In this document: positions 53,189 through 63,138 of the stretch, piece by piece | Numbering within the stretch: the stretch's first letter is position 1 | Layout: the number at the start of each line of letters is the position of its first letter | Assembly: GCA_963821755.1 (NCBI GenBank) | Contig: CAWGEX010000005.1 | Span: forward strand, 248,001-312,000 | DNA from: Bog-473 sp963821755 | Lineage (GTDB): Bacteria > Actinomycetota > Acidimicrobiia > Acidimicrobiales > RAAP-2 | Length of the DNA: 64,000 bases | Reading direction: 5' to 3' | Program-made: the position numbers and the translations under genes | Notes under the pieces: generated by a model | What the model was told of the DNA's origin: nothing | Databases searched by the model: none | Seen by the model: only the letters and a program-made list of their open reading frames with translations

Positions 53189-53540
53189 GGGTTTTGTCTA
53201 TAGGGCAGGGACAGTTTTGTCGACACCCCGTGGGTGTGGGTGGGCTATCGACAAAACCCCCCTGGACTGGTCTCAGTCATCCGATGTAGAGGCCACTTCC
53301 CACGCTAACGGTCCGGACTTCCCACCTCCCTGGTCAGGAGATATATCAGCGGACGCCGATTTCCGCCGACCGTTGATCTGTGGTGAGCCTCTCGTCCACT
53401 GGCCGCGGCCTCGTAGCTCATCGGGTCCTAGGGTCCGAGTCCCTCAGCGCCCACGGTTGTTCGCGACACTATGGAAGGTAGGGAGGAAGGGAACGGCCGG
53501 AAGGCGGACAGTGAGGGAGGCCGACCCCAAAGGGAGGCCG
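53189..53540. repeat. Dispersed repeat B, copy 2, with hairpin
   Basis: About 350 bp related to 37277-37543. The hairpin arms are GTTTTGTCTATAG (53191-53203) and CTATCGACAAAAC (53245-53257), 12 of 13 complementary. The distal part of the arm differs from copy 1, yet pairing is preserved. The CCCACGCTAACGGTC block and the GAGGGAGGCCGAC end are shared. An extra insertion (about 53380-53490) contains a tRNA-like 3' piece. Confidence 0.8.
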
Positions 53541-53768
53541 AGCTGGGTTGGAGGTGAGGGTACGAGCGGACGGGTGCCCCAGTCCGAATCCTCTTTGAGT
53601 CAAGACCCCTATTTCGGCCGTTCCTGGGCGCGACGATTTGGGCTGCCGAGGGAGACAGCTGCGTAGGCTTCTTATGGGTCCGGGAGTGACTTCGCCAAAG
53701 AGCCGGCCATGCAGGGTGAGAGCCGGTCACGCAGGCTTCGAGTCGTCCCTGGTGTCCTCCCGGGCCCT

Positions 53769-54789
53769 CTATCGGACGTCGAGGAGCAGCTGGCGGTAGG
53801 CGGCGTTGCTGATTTGACGCTTGAGAGACCGCACGGCTTCCTTCTTGGTTTTGCCTTCAGCGACCTTGCGCTCGAAATAGATTCGACCCTCCACTCCGGG
53901 ATTACGGATCTGAGTGATGGCAGCCATGTGCAAGGCGTGTTTGAGTCTGCGGCTGCCACGACGAGACACCCGGTGCACCACTCGTCTTCCCGAGAGAACT
54001 CGACGGGTGCCGTGCCGTTGTAGGAGGCGTAGGTATCCCGGTTGGCGAACCGAGCGATGTCGCCCGAGTAGCCGATCAATATTGCAGCGATCGATCGGTC
54101 CGACCCCGTAGATCTCGGTGAGCGAGGTGCCAGATGCCTTGATGGCCACGCGGATACGTCGATGCGACTCCTTGAGTCTGACCATCGAGTCGACGCACAT
54201 CGTCGAGGAGCTCGAGGGCCAAGTCGAAGCGCATCTGCTGGGCCGGGGTCTTGGGACGGAGTCTGTCCATGAGGTCATCAGCGTTAGAAACGTACATTTC
54301 CTTGGCGATTCCTCCCGGTGCGAGCTCGGCCAAGAGGGCATGGAGGCGACAAACCACTCGGGTCCGATGATTGCCGATATCCGTGTTCCGCTTGGCCAGG
54401 AGGCGTAGGACTTCCCGATGGTCAGCCCGCTGGACCGAACGAAGCGTTGGTGCCCGCAGGGCAGCAACGGCAATCGAGTGAGCATCGTTCGGATCGTACT
54501 TATTGGAGCGCTTCGTGGCGAGCATCCGGATCCGAGATGCCAGGGTGGCTGGAACGTCGAGCACGTTTTCCCCACCGGTCGACCAGCTGTTGAGCCAACA
54601 GATAGCCCAGACCGCCGGCGGACTCAATAGCCCAGGTCCGCTTTCGAAGGGTTCAGCCCAGCTCATCAACTGGTCAACCTGTCGACGGGTCGCTCGCACC
54701 TTGACGCTGCGATCTAGTCCTCGTCCCCGGCCTATCGCCACCGCAGTGTGCGACGTTTTGTGCGGGTCGATCCCGATCATCACGTTCAT
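53769..54789 (-). mobile_element. IS110-family element, frameshifted transposase
   Basis: Remnant of an IS110-type insertion sequence. From ATG 54789 the transposase reads MNVMIGIDPHKTSHTAVAIG with the first Asp of the DEDD catalytic site, then SNKYDPNDAHSIAVAAL. The frame then breaks several times: IKASGTSLTEIYGVGPI and YASYNGTAPVEFSREDE (both C-terminal IS110 hallmarks) lie in different frames, and RRLKHALHMAAITQI, then KKEAVRSLKRQIS close the gene. At least three indels make it inactive. IS110 elements lack inverted-repeat ends, so boundaries are not visible. It lies 230 bp from repeat B copy 2. Confidence 0.88.
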
Positions 54790-55216
54790 GACTCTACCTT
54801 CTTGGTTGTGGTGGGACACCACGGGGGCACTTCTGCTTGCGGACTGTCGGTGCTCGGTCCTCTTTTGAGCCACTCCGTGGCGAAGCCCGAGCGGAAGGCT
54901 CCTCGATACGAAAGCCAACCGGCTGACGCCGGTGGCAGGCACTTGTGAGCCAGCCCGCAGGGACCTCTAGATGCTACGAATCAGCTGCAGCACCTGCCGA
55001 CAGTCTCAAGCAGGCACATACGGGGCAGGCGATCCAAGTAAGCGGCCATCGGGTATCCGGCATGCGGGGCGGGCTAATCGGCCGGTTGCCCTTGCGACCA
55101 CCCGGGAATATCGGGATAGCCGCCAGATCTCGCTCATTCGCTAAGCGAACCTCGTCTATGGCGTCCTCGTCAGGATCCACCTAGGATCTCGTCGGCGGCA
55201 ACAACGGGGGGTTGTT
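54790..55216. other. Intergenic region without recognised gene
   Basis: About 430 bp between the IS110 start and the cyclase gene. It contains the cyclase promoter, presumably, but no clear motif. Confidence 0.5.
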
Positions 55217-58200
55217 TTGGCCAAGACCCAGACCGTGACGATCGTATTCACCGACATAGTCGGATCGACGGAACTGTCTTCGCGCCTGAGCCGGGAAGAC
55301 GCCGACAAGCTCAGGCAGAACCACTTCTCGCTGCTCCGCCAGGCCCTCGCAGCCACCGAGGGCACTGAGGTCAAGAATCTCGGCGACGGCATCATGGCGG
55401 TCTTCGGTAGCCCATCCGCAGCAGTCGCCTGCGGGGTGGCGATGCAGCAGGCAGTGGAGCAAGACAACCGGCGTGCATCGAATCCCCTCGGCCTTCGGGT
55501 GGCGATGAGCTGTGGCGAGGCCACAGTCGAAGAAGACGACTACTACGGGGAACCGGTTGTCGAGGCATCGCGGATCTGTGCGCTCAGCGAAGGGGGCCAA
55601 ATCCTCGTCGCAGAGTCCGTGAAGACGTTGGCGGGGAGGCGCTGCCCCCATCCCTTCACCGTCTTAGGAGACCGCGAACTGAAGGGGCTACCTGATCCGG
55701 TCTCGGTCTGTGAGGTGCAGTGGGAACCGTCGGCAAGATCGACGGGCGTTCCTCTGCCTGATCGGCTGGAGACCCCCCGCGGGTCTTTGTTCGGCTTCGT
55801 CGGCAGACAACGGGAGCTGGAGGGCCTCGTCACAGCTGCCAAGAACACCACCGAGGCGAGCCGGACGGTGGCATTTCTCTGTGGCGAGCCGGGCATCGGA
55901 AAGACGTCTCTGTGCCGACGCCTGGCCCAGTCAGCACACGAGCTCGGTGTCTGTGTTCTCTACGGTCGATCCGACGAGGACCTGGGGGCGAGCTACCAGC
56001 CTTTCATCGAGGCACTGACCCATTTGGTCGTGCATTGCGACGAGTCCCTGCTCGACGAACACGTCTCGGACCATGGCGGGGCTCTTTTGAGCGTTGTGCC
56101 CGCTCTTGCCAAACGGCTCCCTGGCACACAACCCACCCAGAGCGCCGACCCCGACTCCGATCGGGTGCGCCTCTACGCGGCCGCGGTGAACCTGCTGTCG
56201 TCGGCCTCTGTCGAGGGCGGACTTCTGCTCGTCATCGACGACCTGCACTGGGCCGACAAGGCCAGCTTGCAGCTCCTTCGTCACGTCTGTGCCTCGAACG
56301 AGCTGCCGAAGGTTATGGTGCTCGGCACCTACCGGGATTCGGAGCTGTCGGCCGGAGATGCCTTGTCCGACGCGCTGGCAAGCATCACGCGGGAGGCGCC
56401 CACCGAACGATTCGATCTCCTCGGGCTGGAGGATATCGAGATCATCGCGATGATGGAGGCGTTCACCGGACAGACCATGGACGAAGAGGGTGTGGACTTC
56501 GCCCACGCCGTCAAGCGAGAGACAGAAGGCAATCCGTTCTTCACTACCGAGTTGCTGCTTCATCTCGGAGAGACCGGGATGATCCACCAAGACGACGCGG
56601 GGCGGTGGGTGGCGAGCGACGACCTGTACGACAAGGGTCTTCCCCAGAGCGTGCGGCAGGTCGTGGGACAACGGGTGGACCGCCTGGGTGAGGACGTGCG
56701 CAAGGTGCTGTCCCAGGCCGCTGTGATCGGGCGGGACTTCGATATCGAGGTGCTGGCCGCAGTGGCCGGAATGGACGAGGACGCCGTATTGGACATCGTC
56801 GAGCACGGGGTCCAAGCGGGACTCCTCACCGAAGTCGAAGGGGTCGCCGAGCGCCTGAGTTTCACCCATGCCCTCGCCCAGCACATCCTCTACGAAGACT
56901 TGGGGGCAGCACGCCGAGCGCGGGCCCATCGCAAGATTGCCGATGTCTTAGAGCAGTTCTACGGCTCGGCACCGGAGTCCCGGGCCGCCGAGCTGGCGTA
57001 CCACTTCCTGTCCGCCACCAAGTCGGTCGACGTCGCCAAGGCTGTTGCGTACTGCAAGATGGCGGGTGACCAGGCCCTCGCCCAAGTCGCTTCCGCTGAC
57101 GCCGTCGGGTGGTTCGCCCAAGCACTCGACCTGTACCCTCAAATCCCCGCCGACGAGAGCCTCCACTGCGACCTGCTCATCGGGCTCGGCACAGCGCAGA
57201 TCCGCAGCGGGGACCCGGCCCATCGCCTAACGCTCCTCGATGCCGCTGCCATCGCCCAGGCCGTGGGCGACCGAGACCGCCTGGTGGCGGCGGCCCTAGC
57301 GAACAACCGCGGAGGTTTGGGCGAAACCGGCCAGGTGGACAATGAGCGTGTGGCTGTTCTCGAAGCAGCTCTCGAAGCCGTCGGCACGCACGACAGCAGC
57401 GAGCGAGCGCAGCTGCTCGCCATCTTGGGATCTGAGCTGGTCTTTGAATCGTACCGAGATCGCGCACGGCCGCTCATGTCCGACGCCTTGGCCATGGTCC
57501 GGCGACTTGACGACGCTCTCTGCTTCCTGCGGGTGACAGGCCTCGTCTACTCCGCTCAAACCCCCGAATCCGTCGAGGAGTGTCTCGCCGACTTGGGGCA
57601 AGCCGTCACCCTGGCCGAGGCACTCGGTGATCCGAAGGCCACCCTCCGTGCCCACGTTGGGCGAGCCAATGCCTGCCTCCAAGTGGCCGACCGGAAGGGC
57701 TTCGACGCGCATGTGGAGGCCGCGGTGTCGCTGGCCGAGCGGGTCGACGAGCCGTTTGTGCGCTGGAATGTCAAGGTCCTTGAGGCAATGCACTCATACT
57801 TGACGGGCGATCTGGACCGCTCCCAGCACGAGGCCGAGGCGGCGCTTGCGTTGGGCGCACAAGCCGTGCCCGAAGCCATGGGCACCTATGCCGTCCAACT
57901 GATGGACATACAGCGCATCCGAGGCAACTGGTCCGAACTGGCGGAGATGGCTGTTCTCATGGCCGCCTTCGCCGCTGAGAACCCCGGCATGCCCACCTTG
58001 CGGGCGGGATTGTCGGCGACCTACTGCGATCTCGGTCGCGACGACGACGCCCACGCCGTCATCGACGACGACATCAACGATGGGTTCGCTGCCTTCCCGG
58101 ACGACTATATGATCGTGATCTCCCTGGGGACCCTCGCCGAAATCTGCTTCCATCTTCGAAGCGTCGATGGAGCTGCCCTCGTCTACGAGCGCCTCGCTCC

Positions 58201-58510
58201 GTGGCGCTCCCATGTGATCGCCTTGTACGCCGTGGTCGACGGTCCCGTGGCTCTCTATCTTGGCAAGCTGGCTGCTCTCCTCGGCCGTGGCGTGGCGGCT
58301 GACGAGCACTTTATCGAAGCCCTCGACACCAGCTACAAACTGGACTCCCCTTACTGGATCGCCAGGACGCAGATCACTTGGGCTCGGATTTTGCATGAAC
58401 GCGCCCAAGAGGATTCGGGGAACGCCGATGCCATGATCGAGAGCGCGCTCAACACTGCTCGACGCTACGGATTCGGCGGACTGATCGAACAGGCAGAGGG
58501 GCTGACCTGA
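55217..58510 (+). CDS. Class III adenylate/guanylate cyclase-AAA ATPase-TPR regulator
   Basis: 1097-aa intact multidomain protein starting at TTG. Residues 5-175 form a class III cyclase domain: VTIVFTDIVGSTELSSRL with the metal-binding Asp, NLGDGIMAVFGSPSAAVACG with the second Asp, then YYGEPVVEASRICAL. A STAND-type ATPase domain follows, with Walker A FLCGEPGIGKTSLCRRLA (about residue 220) and Walker B LLLVIDDLHWADKASLQLL (about 335). The rest is alpha-helical and TPR-like (AELAYHFLSATKSVDVAKAV and many repeats). Such proteins are common in mycobacteria and Acidimicrobiia. It probably makes cAMP when a ligand or partner binds; the two cNMP-domain proteins at 28-30 kb are candidate readers. 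Confidence 0.95.
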   Translation: MAKTQTVTIVFTDIVGSTELSSRLSREDADKLRQNHFSLLRQALAATEGTEVKNLGDGIMAVFGSPSAAVACGVAMQQAVEQDNRRASNPLGLRVAMSCGEATVEEDDYYGEPVVEASRICALSEGGQILVAESVKTLAGRRCPHPFTVLGDRELKGLPDPVSVCEVQWEPSARSTGVPLPDRLETPRGSLFGFVGRQRELEGLVTAAKNTTEASRTVAFLCGEPGIGKTSLCRRLAQSAHELGVCVLYGRSDEDLGASYQPFIEALTHLVVHCDESLLDEHVSDHGGALLSVVPALAKRLPGTQPTQSADPDSDRVRLYAAAVNLLSSASVEGGLLLVIDDLHWADKASLQLLRHVCASNELPKVMVLGTYRDSELSAGDALSDALASITREAPTERFDLLGLEDIEIIAMMEAFTGQTMDEEGVDFAHAVKRETEGNPFFTTELLLHLGETGMIHQDDAGRWVASDDLYDKGLPQSVRQVVGQRVDRLGEDVRKVLSQAAVIGRDFDIEVLAAVAGMDEDAVLDIVEHGVQAGLLTEVEGVAERLSFTHALAQHILYEDLGAARRARAHRKIADVLEQFYGSAPESRAAELAYHFLSATKSVDVAKAVAYCKMAGDQALAQVASADAVGWFAQALDLYPQIPADESLHCDLLIGLGTAQIRSGDPAHRLTLLDAAAIAQAVGDRDRLVAAALANNRGGLGETGQVDNERVAVLEAALEAVGTHDSSERAQLLAILGSELVFESYRDRARPLMSDALAMVRRLDDALCFLRVTGLVYSAQTPESVEECLADLGQAVTLAEALGDPKATLRAHVGRANACLQVADRKGFDAHVEAAVSLAERVDEPFVRWNVKVLEAMHSYLTGDLDRSQHEAEAALALGAQAVPEAMGTYAVQLMDIQRIRGNWSELAEMAVLMAAFAAENPGMPTLRAGLSATYCDLGRDDDAHAVIDDDINDGFAAFPDDYMIVISLGTLAEICFHLRSVDGAALVYERLAPWRSHVIALYAVVDGPVALYLGKLAALLGRGVAADEHFIEALDTSYKLDSPYWIARTQITWARILHERAQEDSGNADAMIESALNTARRYGFGGLIEQAEGLT

Positions 58511-58552
58511 CTTTCAGGCTCAGCCGAACCATGAGACTGTCCCCTATCCTAT

Positions 58553-58626
58553 CGCCGGAAATGGGTGCATCCTCTCCAGGTACATCCCGGAACCCTGGCA
58601 CTGGCCGGTATGCCCTCGTACGGCAC
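58553..58626 (-). repeat. 75-nt dispersed repeat, copy B
   Basis: Inverted copy of the element at 31708-31782, about 90% identical. It lies 42 bp after the cyclase stop codon and before the VOC gene. Confidence 0.8.
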
Positions 58627-58754
58627 GATGGGGATAGTTTTGGGGGCAAAGGGAGTCCCGCTTGGTAACCGCATAGGCAGGCTCCAGGCGGTCATTGGAG
58701 GAGCTAGGTCAGTAACCTGGGCCCAGCTGGTGTGCCGTGCTAAAGGAGAACGAG

Positions 58755-59132
58755 ATGGAACAGCGCTCCGGGCTTGTGCCGTACCTGTTCTATAACGATG
58801 CGGCCGAGATGATCGACTGGTATAAGACGGTCTTCGGGTTCGCAGAACACTCTCGATATACCAATGAGGACGGTGGCGTTAGAAACGTGGAGATGATCGT
58901 CGGAGGCACGGAGTTGTGGATGGACGGTAACCCGCCTGCCGGGTGGCAGCCGAGTGCGGTGCCGTGGATTGACGTGTGGGTAGATGATCCCGACAAGATG
59001 TACGAGAAGATAAAGGCCCACGGGGTGGAGATTGATCCGCCAGAGGACAAGCCCTACGGAGTACGTATGACGGGCGTCGTCCGTGATCCTGAGGGGTATT
59101 CATGGGGCTTCATGCGTCGCCTATCGAACTGA
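58755..59132 (+). CDS. VOC-superfamily (glyoxalase/PhnB-like) protein
   Basis: 125-aa vicinal-oxygen-chelate fold protein. It shows the pattern GLVPYLFYNDAAEMIDWYKT, then FGFAEHSRYTNEDGGVRNVE and the closing DPEGYSWGFMRRL. PhnB-like stand-alone VOC proteins are widespread; their substrates are mostly unknown, and without a full metal-ligand set the role may be binding rather than catalysis. The AAAGGAG site lies 7 nt before ATG 58755. It is intact, unlike the second VOC gene at 60.5 kb. Confidence 0.9.
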   Translation: MEQRSGLVPYLFYNDAAEMIDWYKTVFGFAEHSRYTNEDGGVRNVEMIVGGTELWMDGNPPAGWQPSAVPWIDVWVDDPDKMYEKIKAHGVEIDPPEDKPYGVRMTGVVRDPEGYSWGFMRRLSN

Positions 59133-59218
59133 GGCCCTCGAGGTCGGCGTACAGCCGGAGAGTGCCGATACCGGGCGGTTCTAAATATCCCATACCGCCA
59201 GTCGGGGCGGTGGGGTGC

Positions 59219-59680
59219 TCAGTCGATTCCCCTTGTTGGCCGACTCATACGGGGAGCCGGGTAGAACTGCGTGTCAACGATCCGGACCTCCACGAATCCC
59301 AAGTGCCCATAGAACGCCATTGCGTGGGGGTTGGCGGTCACTTCCAGCGTCTTGAAGCGGAGGTCATTCAACCGTGCTGAAATGTCAACTACCAGCGCCG
59401 TTCCGACGCCATGTCGCATCCATGGAGGGTCCACGAAGAGGTCCTCAAGCTCGGCCAGGCCGTCAAAGACCAGATAGGTGGCAAAGCCAACTACTGCTCC
59501 GTCATCTCCGATGGCAACCCTCATCCGTCCTTCCAGAACCCCATTGTTCGAGAGCACAAGCCACTCGGGGTGCTCCAGCAATGGCCCACGGTCGCCCTCA
59601 TTCGAAAGAGAGGCTCTCCGGAAGACCCCTTGAAGATCCTCCATGTCAGTCATGTCCGCATCACGAATAAAGATTGGCAT
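59219..59680 (-). CDS. GNAT-family N-acetyltransferase
   Basis: 153-aa acetyltransferase. It begins MPIFIRDADMTDMEDLQGVF and has the acetyl-CoA-binding strand-loop AELEDLFVDPPWMRHGVGTA (motif A, with the R-x-G-x-G-type turn RHGVGT). It ends with ANPHAMAFYGHLGFVEV (motif B). It transfers an acetyl group from acetyl-CoA to an amine; the acceptor is unknown. The ATG at 59680 was chosen over an upstream in-frame start as it gives the standard N-terminus. It is convergent with the VOC gene upstream. Confidence 0.93.
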   Translation of the reverse strand: MPIFIRDADMTDMEDLQGVFRRASLSNEGDRGPLLEHPEWLVLSNNGVLEGRMRVAIGDDGAVVGFATYLVFDGLAELEDLFVDPPWMRHGVGTALVVDISARLNDLRFKTLEVTANPHAMAFYGHLGFVEVRIVDTQFYPAPRMSRPTRGID

Positions 59681-59823
59681 CGCACCGATTTTCGCACGTC
59701 CCCCACCAGGCACGGTGCCCCATATCGCCGGGAGGGTGGTACGGCTTGGAACAAGTTCAGCCCCTCAATTCGGCTTTAGACTGACGAAGCGAGAAATGGA
59801 AGCCGAGGATGTCAATTCTCGTT

Positions 59824-60300
59824 TCACCGAAACCTATCCATGCAAGGCGGTCTGCCAGCTTCTGGATCGATTCGGTTAAAGGTGTCGTCGGCGTGACCCA
59901 AGCGAATCGGTTCGAGGTTCAATGGGTCCTTCCCAACAAAGATGCCTCCGGGGCCGAGAACCCGATGCACTTCAGCGAACAATTCATCTTGATAGCCCGG
60001 CGTTGGCATGTGGTCATGCACCCAGAAACAGGGCTGCGGCTGAGAAGTGACTTGCTGGCAGTCCCCGTGTGCCTTGCATCGGCAACCATCGCGTTGAGGT
60101 TTGTTCCCGCCAGGCGCTCTTGTAAGGTGCCCCCAAGCGAGGGATCGGTTTCGACGGCTGTCATCTGATGCACCCGCTTGCGCAGCACCGTGGGTGGTGA
60201 TGCCAGGTCCGGGACCGATTCTCAGAGGGGCACCGTCACCCAAGTTTCCTGCCGCCTGGATCCAAGGCAGCAGCTTCAGCTTCAACCATCTCGAGGCCAC
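59824..60300 (-). pseudogene. SAM-dependent methyltransferase, frameshifted
   Basis: Class I methyltransferase remnant. The SAM-binding loop survives as GPGPGITTHG in one frame. The next segment is in another (VHQMTAVETDPSLGG, then LNAMVADARHTG), and the end is back in the first (HMPTPGYQDELFAEVHRVLG, then GGIFVGKDPLNLEP). Two or three indels are needed to join it. The order of motifs I-III is as expected for the family. The N-terminus is uncertain because the start lies in a noisy region. Confidence 0.7.
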
Positions 60301-60461
60301 TCGGGGCTGGCCCAGAAATTTCAGAGTGGTTCTAGTACATGCGCCGACCTCACGATCATTGCCTCAAGCTAGGCCCAGACTGCCCCAGTTCGCCTGTGGT
60401 CTCAAGCGGTAGACGCACGGCGTCGCCGGTTCTGGGAGCTCACCCAAGGCCGGTTGGGCGG

Positions 60462-60859
60462 CTACCGCGGTGGCACCGGTCCCTTGGCGCTGCGCCGGGC
60501 CCGCTCGCTAGCGGTGTGAGGCGACATCTCGAGGCGGTGGCCGTCCGGGTCGGATATAAACACCAGTTGCACAGGGGTGCGCTCGGACGCATCGACTCCA
60601 GCCTCGGAGAGACGGCTAACGAGCTGGTGGAGGTCATCGGCCGTCACGTAGAGCGCCGTGTGGTTCATCTCCTGCCGCCGTGAGCGTCACGGAGACCTCG
60701 AACAGGTCGAGGCCCTGCATTGCAGGAAGCTGGCGTTGCGTGTTTGGGCGGGCCGCTGGAGATGTTGCGGTCCTCGAAGCCAAGGATGTCCATGTAGAAG
60801 CTCTTCGATCGCTCCATATGGGTGACGTGAAGCACCACGTGGTTGATGTACCCATGCAC
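60462..60859 (-). pseudogene. VOC-superfamily protein, frameshifted
   Basis: Second VOC-type protein, about 130 codons in three frames. It starts at GTG 60859 (HGYINHVVLHVTHMERSKSF, YMDILGFEDRNI), then shifts twice (about 60740 and 60665) into MNHTALYVTADDLHQLVSRL and ISDPDGHRLEMSPH. The motif order fits the glyoxalase/dioxygenase fold, with the first-half His (INHVV) and the second-half His (MNHTA). It is not a close copy of the VOC gene at 58.8 kb. Apparent loss of function. Confidence 0.7.
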
Positions 60860-61216
60860 CTGAGACTCGGAACAGCCATCGGGACCCTCCCTGCCTTTTT
60901 GCCGGCACTCCTCTTGATCATATGCCGCGGCTCTCTGGGGCAATTCTCGGTCCTGACCGCGGACCGTTCCAGTGTCGGATCGGTGTGGCGTATCCGGCTG
61001 CGTCCTGCAAGGGATCGTCCGGAGGCAGACGGAATGCCCCAGATCGCCGGCTCTGTGACCCAACCGCAGACCCTCTCGCCCTCCTCCGTAGATCAGGTGA
61101 TGACCGAGACGCTCCAGCTGTTGCGTACGACGTTCACAGGGGTGCCGTGAGGCGCCGCGTCGTCAGACCCCGGCAGTCCTGCGCCGACGCCACCCCGTCG
61201 CTAGCCTGGCCACGTC
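60860..61216. other. Intergenic region without recognised gene
   Basis: About 355 bp with no recognised gene, though decayed coding sequence may be present. Confidence 0.4.
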
Positions 61217-62442
61217 ATGACGATCGACCTCCGCGACCCGCGACGACGTCGACGTCGAGACGATCGACGTCGCGGACTTCTTCGGGAGCCAGCTGCCCCG
61301 CCTGGCGGCGGAACGCTCTGCGCTGGCCGTCCCGGGCGCTCGCGAGCTGGGCGTCCGGCCCTTCACGATCGAGACGACGGCCGGCACCTGGACGTTGTCG
61401 GTCGACGACGATGCAGTCCGGGTTCACCCCGGTGACGCTGGGCACGCCGCGGTGCGCCTCGACGAGGACGAGATCACCGACATCGTCCACGACCGCCGGA
61501 CGCCGATGACGCTCCTGGCGGCCGCAACACTCGACATGCCGGACGGTGACATCAACGACTTTCTCGACTGGTGGGTCGTCCTCCGCTCCTTGCTCGATGT
61601 CCGCGCCGTGCACACCGCGGGCGACGTCACATTCACCGACCGTGACGGCGGCCCGCTCGACCTCCAGCGCTCGTTCAGGGTCGACGACGATCCGGCCGAG
61701 CTGGCGTACTACCTTGGCGAGGCGGGCTACCTCCACCTGACCGAGGTCTTCACGACCGACGAAATGGCGCAGGTCTCGGCCGACATGGACGCAGCCCTCC
61801 CGCGCTACCACGACGGTGACGGACGGTCCTGGTGGGCCACCACCGCGGACGGCGAGCCGCGGGCGGTACGCCTGCAGCGGTTCCAGGAGGAGAGCGTCGC
61901 GACCGCGCACCTTGCTCCAGGACGACCGGCTCCTGCGCCTCGCCTCACTCTCGGGCGACGGCCACGTGCCGCGGGAGCAAGGTGGCAACAAGATCGAGGC
62001 GCTCGTCAAGCCCATCGGCGTCGTCAAGGGCATTTCCGACCTGCCGTGGCACAAGGACTGCAGCCTCGGGCGGCACTCCTCGCGCTGCTGCAGCCTGACA
62101 GTGGGGATCTCGGTCACCGGCGCCGACGAACGCTCGGGCCAGCTCGGGGTCGTGGCCGGTTCGCACCGGGCCCTCGTCCAGCCCGCCTTCTTCCGCGACT
62201 CCTGGGGGCTGCCGGCGGTCCCGCTCCCGACGCGCACCGGCGACGTCACGGTTCACTGCTCGTGCACTCTGCACATGAGCCATGCGCCGGTCGAGCGGGA
62301 GCGCCGCGTCATGTACACCGACTTCGTCCTGCCTCCCCGCGCCGGTGACGATCCGGCACCCTCCAGTGCGGGCGTCATCGATCGGGTGCGCGAGCAGGCC
62401 TACAAGGTCGTCAGCCAGGTCCCGTCGACCGCTCGTCCTTGA
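61217..62442 (+). pseudogene. Phytanoyl-CoA dioxygenase-family protein, frameshifted
   Basis: Fe(II)/2-oxoglutarate dioxygenase of the PhyH family, about 408 codons. From ATG 61217 the first frame is lost after about 6 codons. The middle frame reads VETIDVADFFGSQLPRLAAE, then AELAYYLGEAGYLHLTEVF and TDEMAQVSADMDAALP. At about 61905 it shifts again to the catalytic core, with DLPWHKDCSLGRHSSRCC carrying the His-x-Asp motif, GQLGVVAGSHRALVQPAF, and the distal His in CTLHMSHAPVERERRVMY. Two indels explain it. The natural substrate is unknown. Confidence 0.8.
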
Positions 62443-62605
62443 GCGTCCGCGTTCACCTGCCGCTCCCCGACTTCGACGCAACCACCGTGGAAATTCAGTT
62501 CATCAGCTCCAACCCGCCAAGTAGTCACCATCTCGTGATCAGCCCAGTCCAGAACCGGGTCAGGTCGCCCCAAACGCGGATCGTGGCGCTCGCCGACGTG
62601 CTCAT

Positions 62606-63010
62606 CCCGTCAAGTTCCTGATCCGAGACCGAGACGCGAGTTTCACCTCGTTCGATGAAATCTTCCGGTCTGAGTGCAGCCGGATCATTCGCACCCCGGC
62701 CAGGCTCCACGGGCCAACACGTTCGCTTCGAGCGCTTCGTGGGCACTATGCGTCGTGAGTGTCTCGACCGCATGCTCATCTTGGTCGGGCATCTGGAACA
62801 CATCTTGGCCGGGGTACGTGGCCCACTACAACGAACACCGGCCACATCGCTCGCTGGGTCAACTGGCTCCGCTGTCGATGGCCCCGGTGCCGGCGCCCAA
62901 GTTTCCTGGTGCAGTATGGCTGCAGAAGAACCGACGACTCCGGGGTCATCCATGGTACCAATTGGCTGCGTGGGGCACTCGGATGACATTTTCCGGCACC
63001 CACGGGCACG
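62606..63010 (+). pseudogene. Integrase-core (rve) transposase, C-terminal fragment
   Basis: Relic of a DDE transposase with an rve core. In changing frames the plus strand shows VKFLIRDRDASFTSFDEIFR, then RTPARAPRANTFA and RFVGTMRRECLDRMLILVGH, and a final GYVAHYNEHRPHRSLGQLAP. Order and spacing match the second half of the integrase core, with the Asp and the Glu of DDE visible. At least two indels occur and the N-terminal half is missing. The residual length is about 135 codons. It faces the IS481 gene at the right edge. Confidence 0.78.
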
Positions 63011-63138
63011 GATAGCTAGCTCGGCGGCGCACCCGTGCGAGCCCGTGCCTTGCGGGCAAAGCTCCCACGAGAACGTCGAGAAGCTGTTCGAGACGCTTTC
63101 TCCGGGCGATATCTCCTTGTCGCTACCCACCGTCGCCT

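Noticed and set aside
53405..53455. A functional tRNA gene
   Set aside because: Only D-arm- and T-arm-like pieces are present, the T-loop is degenerate, and the anticodon arm and 5' acceptor strand are missing.
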